DNA of 64,000 bases from Calvatia gigantea (lineage: Eukaryota > Basidiomycota > Agaricomycetes > Agaricales > Lycoperdaceae), in NCBI GenBank assembly GCA_025093985.1, contig JACAAK010000002.1, positions 124,001-188,000 of the forward strand, in the 5' to 3' direction. A program made the position numbers and the translations under genes. Shown one piece after another: positions 60,427-64,000 of this stretch (the first letter of the stretch is position 1; the number at the start of each line of letters is the position of its first letter). Below the pieces are notes generated by a model that was given only the letters and a program-made list of their open reading frames with translations, did not search any database and was not told the DNA's origin.

Positions 60427-62338
60427 GTTTGTTATGAGAAATCAACAGACGTGCATACTTATTTATAATCTGGCAGGTTCTTGCTTTGTTTCTTGTATTA
60501 TGTGACATAATCAAGCGGGCGATGAACAACAGTGGGAAGAATACCATGCATAGTTGGCGGGATTTGTATATTGTTGTATTTAGGTGTGGACTAGTTGTGT
60601 GCGCACATGTATGAGTTTCATGTCCGGATCACAATGGGGATCACTGACGACCCTCGGGTATCCAAGCAGATGACCCATTGGGCAGAAAGAGTACAATGAC
60701 ATATGGTAGGCGTGCATTTGTGGAACCAAGTTTGCTCAAGTTTGGGCGCTTATCAAAATTTGATCCATCAGCGACCTTGTCTACTTGGAGGTACAGTACT
60801 CAACAGGACGGATGCAGATGAATCGACTGGCAGCAACAATTGCGGTGAGTAGGGATAGTCTGGACCACGATGGTCGAGGGATCCACCCCAGAAAGTTTTG
60901 GAATGCGTTCACCTTCGATTGACTCAGGATCGGAGAAGAGCCCGATAAACGACCGGAAGCTCATTGTCCCTGGCGTCTAAGCAGTGACACAGTTTAGGGC
61001 AGCCAACTCCGTCTCATCAGAAGACGCAACTTGGGGATGACGTGGATACGGGTAGTGGCCGGTGTCTGGTCTTCCCTCCCTCCAAGTATAGTAGTCCAGG
61101 TCCGGGCGGTAATTACGAACAGCCTTCCTGTCTTCTGAACAATCAGCGCTGATCTAACAAATCACAGATGATCAGAGTTTCTGACAACCTCCACCTCCTT
61201 TTTGAGAAGCGGGGATATCCTTCGAACTCTTGGCCAATTTCTCCCAGTCCTTGAATCTCTAAACCATGACGACGTTTGGGATGAGAGATATGTCTCTGTC
61301 TTTTGTACTATGTCCATGAGGCCCCGCCATGGGCTGTATAAATGGAACTTATCTCCTGGACCATTAGAATGTCCCTAATAACAAGCAAAGGTTCTACAAA
61401 TGAGGTATTGGCTGGAATGGTACGAGGCCGGCTTTGAGCCACAGTATTCAAGATACCCACCATTTAGTTGGGCGCCACCGGCCCATCCGGTACGAGCCCT
61501 GCACACATTAACCGACAGCCCCAAAGGAAATGCCAATAAGAGGCCATTTCTCGCTTCTGCCAACCATTACATACAGCGATGACACCACTGCAGCCCCAAT
61601 ATCGCGGGACAACACCGAAGACTGGCTCAAAACAGAACCAGGGAAAGGGAGGAGCGCCACAAAATCCGCCGTTCGGAATGGCCTCCCGGCCTCCCGAATT
61701 GGCCCAGCCATTCAACGTCTGATAAGTCTCACAAGTCAGATTTAATCTGCACCCCTCTTTGTTTAGCTGGTAGACTTTCACAACTCGGAACAAGAGGAAT
61801 ATATGTAGAGGTGTTATGATGTTTGGGGCAACATGCGTATTTGCCTCAATAGATCATTCCCTGTATTGTTTTTGAGCCGCCTGCACGCTGGTGGTCAGAT
61901 TCAAATGAAGAGACACCCAAGCACCACCGGAGTTCGAGGTGCGAACCATAAATAGCCAGTGCCTGGTAAAACTATACACCAACTGCTGCGCTATGCCTGT
62001 ATCAGAGTAATTTGGGTTTTCAACTTCAGGGTTGCTCCGCTCAGCCAACGTCAGATGTAATTTAATTTTGGATTGGCAGACACAATACTAGGATTGATGA
62101 TTGTCATAGATTCAGAGATTGTCGGGATCCAAATTCAGCAGATACAGCCTCAGGCGAAATTCCTCGAAGTTCGTCACCTGTGAAGGCTCGGAACCACACC
62201 CGGAAATTTTCTGTAGACTACCTCTATCCCAGTGCAGCGTACAGAGACTTTGGATTTAGTCGGTACAAGCGCTGAAAAGGACATAAATACCAAAGCTGAA
62301 TGACCCTTAAATTTAACGACCCCCTCAGCTTTCCCGCC
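60427..62338. other. no confident gene
   Basis: The first few hundred bases are the upstream region of the membrane-protein gene. Short frames at 61375-61793 and 61854-62048 (minus) and 61400-61745 (plus) overlap one another and show no known motif. About 100 bp before 62339 is the likely promoter of the next gene. Confidence 0.4.
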
Positions 62339-63297
62339 ATGTCTTTCACTAACGTTGGGAGCATTGCAATCTCAGGAAACCTCATCACTGGTAATACCTC
62401 CACCGTCTACAACATATATGGGTCGGATAGGAGCACGATACAATCTGTGCTACCCATACCTCCCAGTGATCAAGAGGTGGCTGGAACCCGTGAACCCCGC
62501 CCTTCCCCGCATCTTTATTCAACCTCATTTGACGATCTTTTCACTGCTAACCTGAGTGCAAACACTGCACCATCTTTGACGGAACCTTCGAGGTATTCCT
62601 TCCCGACACCTCCAGTGGAATGGGAACATCCTCTTAACCCCCTGTATCAACAAAGTTCTTCACCAACTCAGTTACTCTCGTCACTCGGTAGCTCGCTCGA
62701 CCTGTGCCGTCTTACACCTGACTACCAGGCTGAAAGGACCGACTCTCCCGGTGCAATATTCCGAAATGAGGTAAGTTTACCGATGACAATCTTACTACAG
62801 CTAGCGTTCTGAACATTTCTCAGGTCCCAACTCACACGACGGGTCCGCCGACTATGGGATCCTCTCGTCGAGTAAGCCCTGCGTTCCCGTACTTAGGAGA
62901 AACCAGGCACGGCAGTGAACAAAATCGATACAATACCTATTCGCCCACACCAGTTCGAGTCGCGTCTGACCAACCTCGACCCCAGCAATCTGTCCCCCCT
63001 CAGCTCAAACAGTCGCCGCTCCTTCACATCCCCCGACCCCAGCCTGCGTCACCTATTTATACCGGATATCCTTCCACCAGAGGTTCCTGCTTCATTGCTA
63101 TGCCTCAGCCTCACCACCAGGGAATGGAAACATGGCCCCTTGACGACAGGGACCTCAGTATTGAAGACAGCACATATCAGGAGCACTGGCAAACCCTGTT
63201 TCCGCATTCAAACTCCTTATATCCCGCCCCACAGGATCATATTTGGTATGGCTCCCCAAGTGAAGCGCATGTCACTTTGAGCAGGTCTTCATCTTGA
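62339..63297 (+). CDS. unknown two-exon protein, about 301 residues, Pro/Ser/Gln-rich
   Basis: Exon 1 is 62339-62770, intron 62771-62823 (GTAAGT..CTCAG), exon 2 is 62824-63297; both exons join in phase 0 without a break. I chose MSFTNVGSIAISGNLITG at 62339 because the ATG sits in a good context (GCCATGT); an in-frame ATG at 62300 is possible. The N-terminus (ISGNLITGNTSTVYNIYG) recalls the short 'ISGG.F..V.GN' leader often found at the N-terminus of Agaricomycete NLR proteins, but no NACHT follows. The rest is rich in Pro, Ser and Gln (QPRPQQSVPPQLKQSPLL) and probably disordered. I do not recognise the family. Confidence 0.55.
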
Positions 63298-64000
63298 ATT
63301 CCTTTCCTTCAATGCAGCCGAGTTGCTTCCCGTTGTTTACTTTGTTTTTAGAATCCTTTATGATTTTGTAGAATCTATGCGTAGTCTATAAACAGCGCAT
63401 TTTAAGACCTCTGATGCGCATGTCTTTTGGTGAATATCCCCGATTGTGGCCTTCTCCTCGCCTGTGACCCTCGCAGGTCTCTCTCCTCTAGTCCTTACTA
63501 GCGCGTGAGGGAGTATCTTAGCGTCTTGTTTGCTATTCTGCTTTTTAAAATCAGCCTTATCGGCACGTACATGGGATCCCAGGCGCTCTGCTGGGATCCT
63601 CCATGGGATTATTGCAGGTAAAGGTTATGGCAGCAATTCATCCCTACCGAAGATGTGGGAAACATCCGAGCGTAGGCTCCTCCCTGGGGCCACAGGTCCA
63701 ATGAAGACCATCTCTTGCCAGCGTCCTGCGGTGCTAATATGAAAAGATGGAGGAAGTAAAATTGATTGTAAGGGGTATTTGTCGTTCAGAACGTGTACCC
63801 CCAGAATTACGGTTGGGAAACTGCCAGAGCACCCGCCAACCTGCATTGTCGGCACCGCTTGAGGGGCTGTACACCAGTACAATGAAAAGAAGCCTCAACT
63901 AAGCCCTTTAGAGGTTAGAAAATAACGTCAGGAAAGAAAGTGCTGTTTGCACGGCTGACGACCACTTTATGATCATCGCGGAAACACCCTATCACCTGTT
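63298..64000. other. no gene recognised at window end
   Basis: The 3' flank of the preceding gene and short overlapping frames only. GGATCC occurs several times between 63578 and 63595 in a short imperfect repeat (GGGATCCCAGGCGC / CTGGGATCCTCC). Confidence 0.4.

Overview
The window looks like nuclear DNA of an Agaricomycete (mushroom-forming basidiomycete). Genes are cut by many introns of about 45-80 bp with GT..AG ends. Recognisable host genes are a heat-shock-type transcription factor, an arrestin-domain trafficking adaptor, the splicing factor SF3B2/Cus1 and a fungal multi-pass membrane protein. Most of the rest is a cluster of NACHT-domain NLR-like proteins, a class greatly expanded in these fungi.

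Layout, left to right: 541-845 degenerate tandem repeat; 3330-5626 (+) HSF-type factor; 6609-49725 a cluster of eight NACHT proteins with transposons and arrestin-gene fragments between them; 50195-53718 (-) intact arrestin gene; 54641-54989 (-) a weak beta-trefoil candidate; 56229-58427 (-) SF3B2; 58703-60426 (-) membrane protein; 62339-63297 (+) small unknown two-exon protein.

The NLR cluster has a clear order. There are two subfamilies. In 'K' genes (6609-11154, 19779-23988, 33181-37323, 40895-45732) the P-loop ends in GKS, the Walker B reads LDGLDEC, and the tail is long. In 'T' genes (16258-19183, 24411-27847, 30459-32995, 46558-49725) the P-loop lysine is replaced by Thr or Ile, the Walker B acid is lost, and the protein stops early. 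Every T gene lies directly upstream of, and on the same strand as, one K gene, giving four T->K cassettes. All eight proteins carry an unrecognised C-terminal signature (YFxLGHDxNTCLV). T genes stop a few residues after it. K genes carry it internally and again at the C-terminus. Truncated 3' copies of the arrestin gene (28172-29940 and 39054-40597) sit at cassette junctions. They suggest that a unit [arrestin 3' end - T - K] was duplicated in tandem from the arrestin locus and that one cassette (30.4-37.3 kb) was later inverted. The likely role is an innate-immunity or incompatibility receptor locus with paired canonical and degenerate NLRs; that role is inference.

The first pair is split by a triple nested transposon: a mariner-type element inside the gag of a gag-only Copia element, inside an intron of an hAT transposase gene. 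Target-site duplications are visible for the inner two.

Single-base frame breaks are common, also in the single-copy gene SF3B2. Some or all may be sequence errors, so frame breaks in the NLR genes are not by themselves proof of pseudogenes. Exon limits in the multi-exon genes are mostly by eye. I noticed no tRNA, rRNA or CRISPR array, but made no systematic scan.
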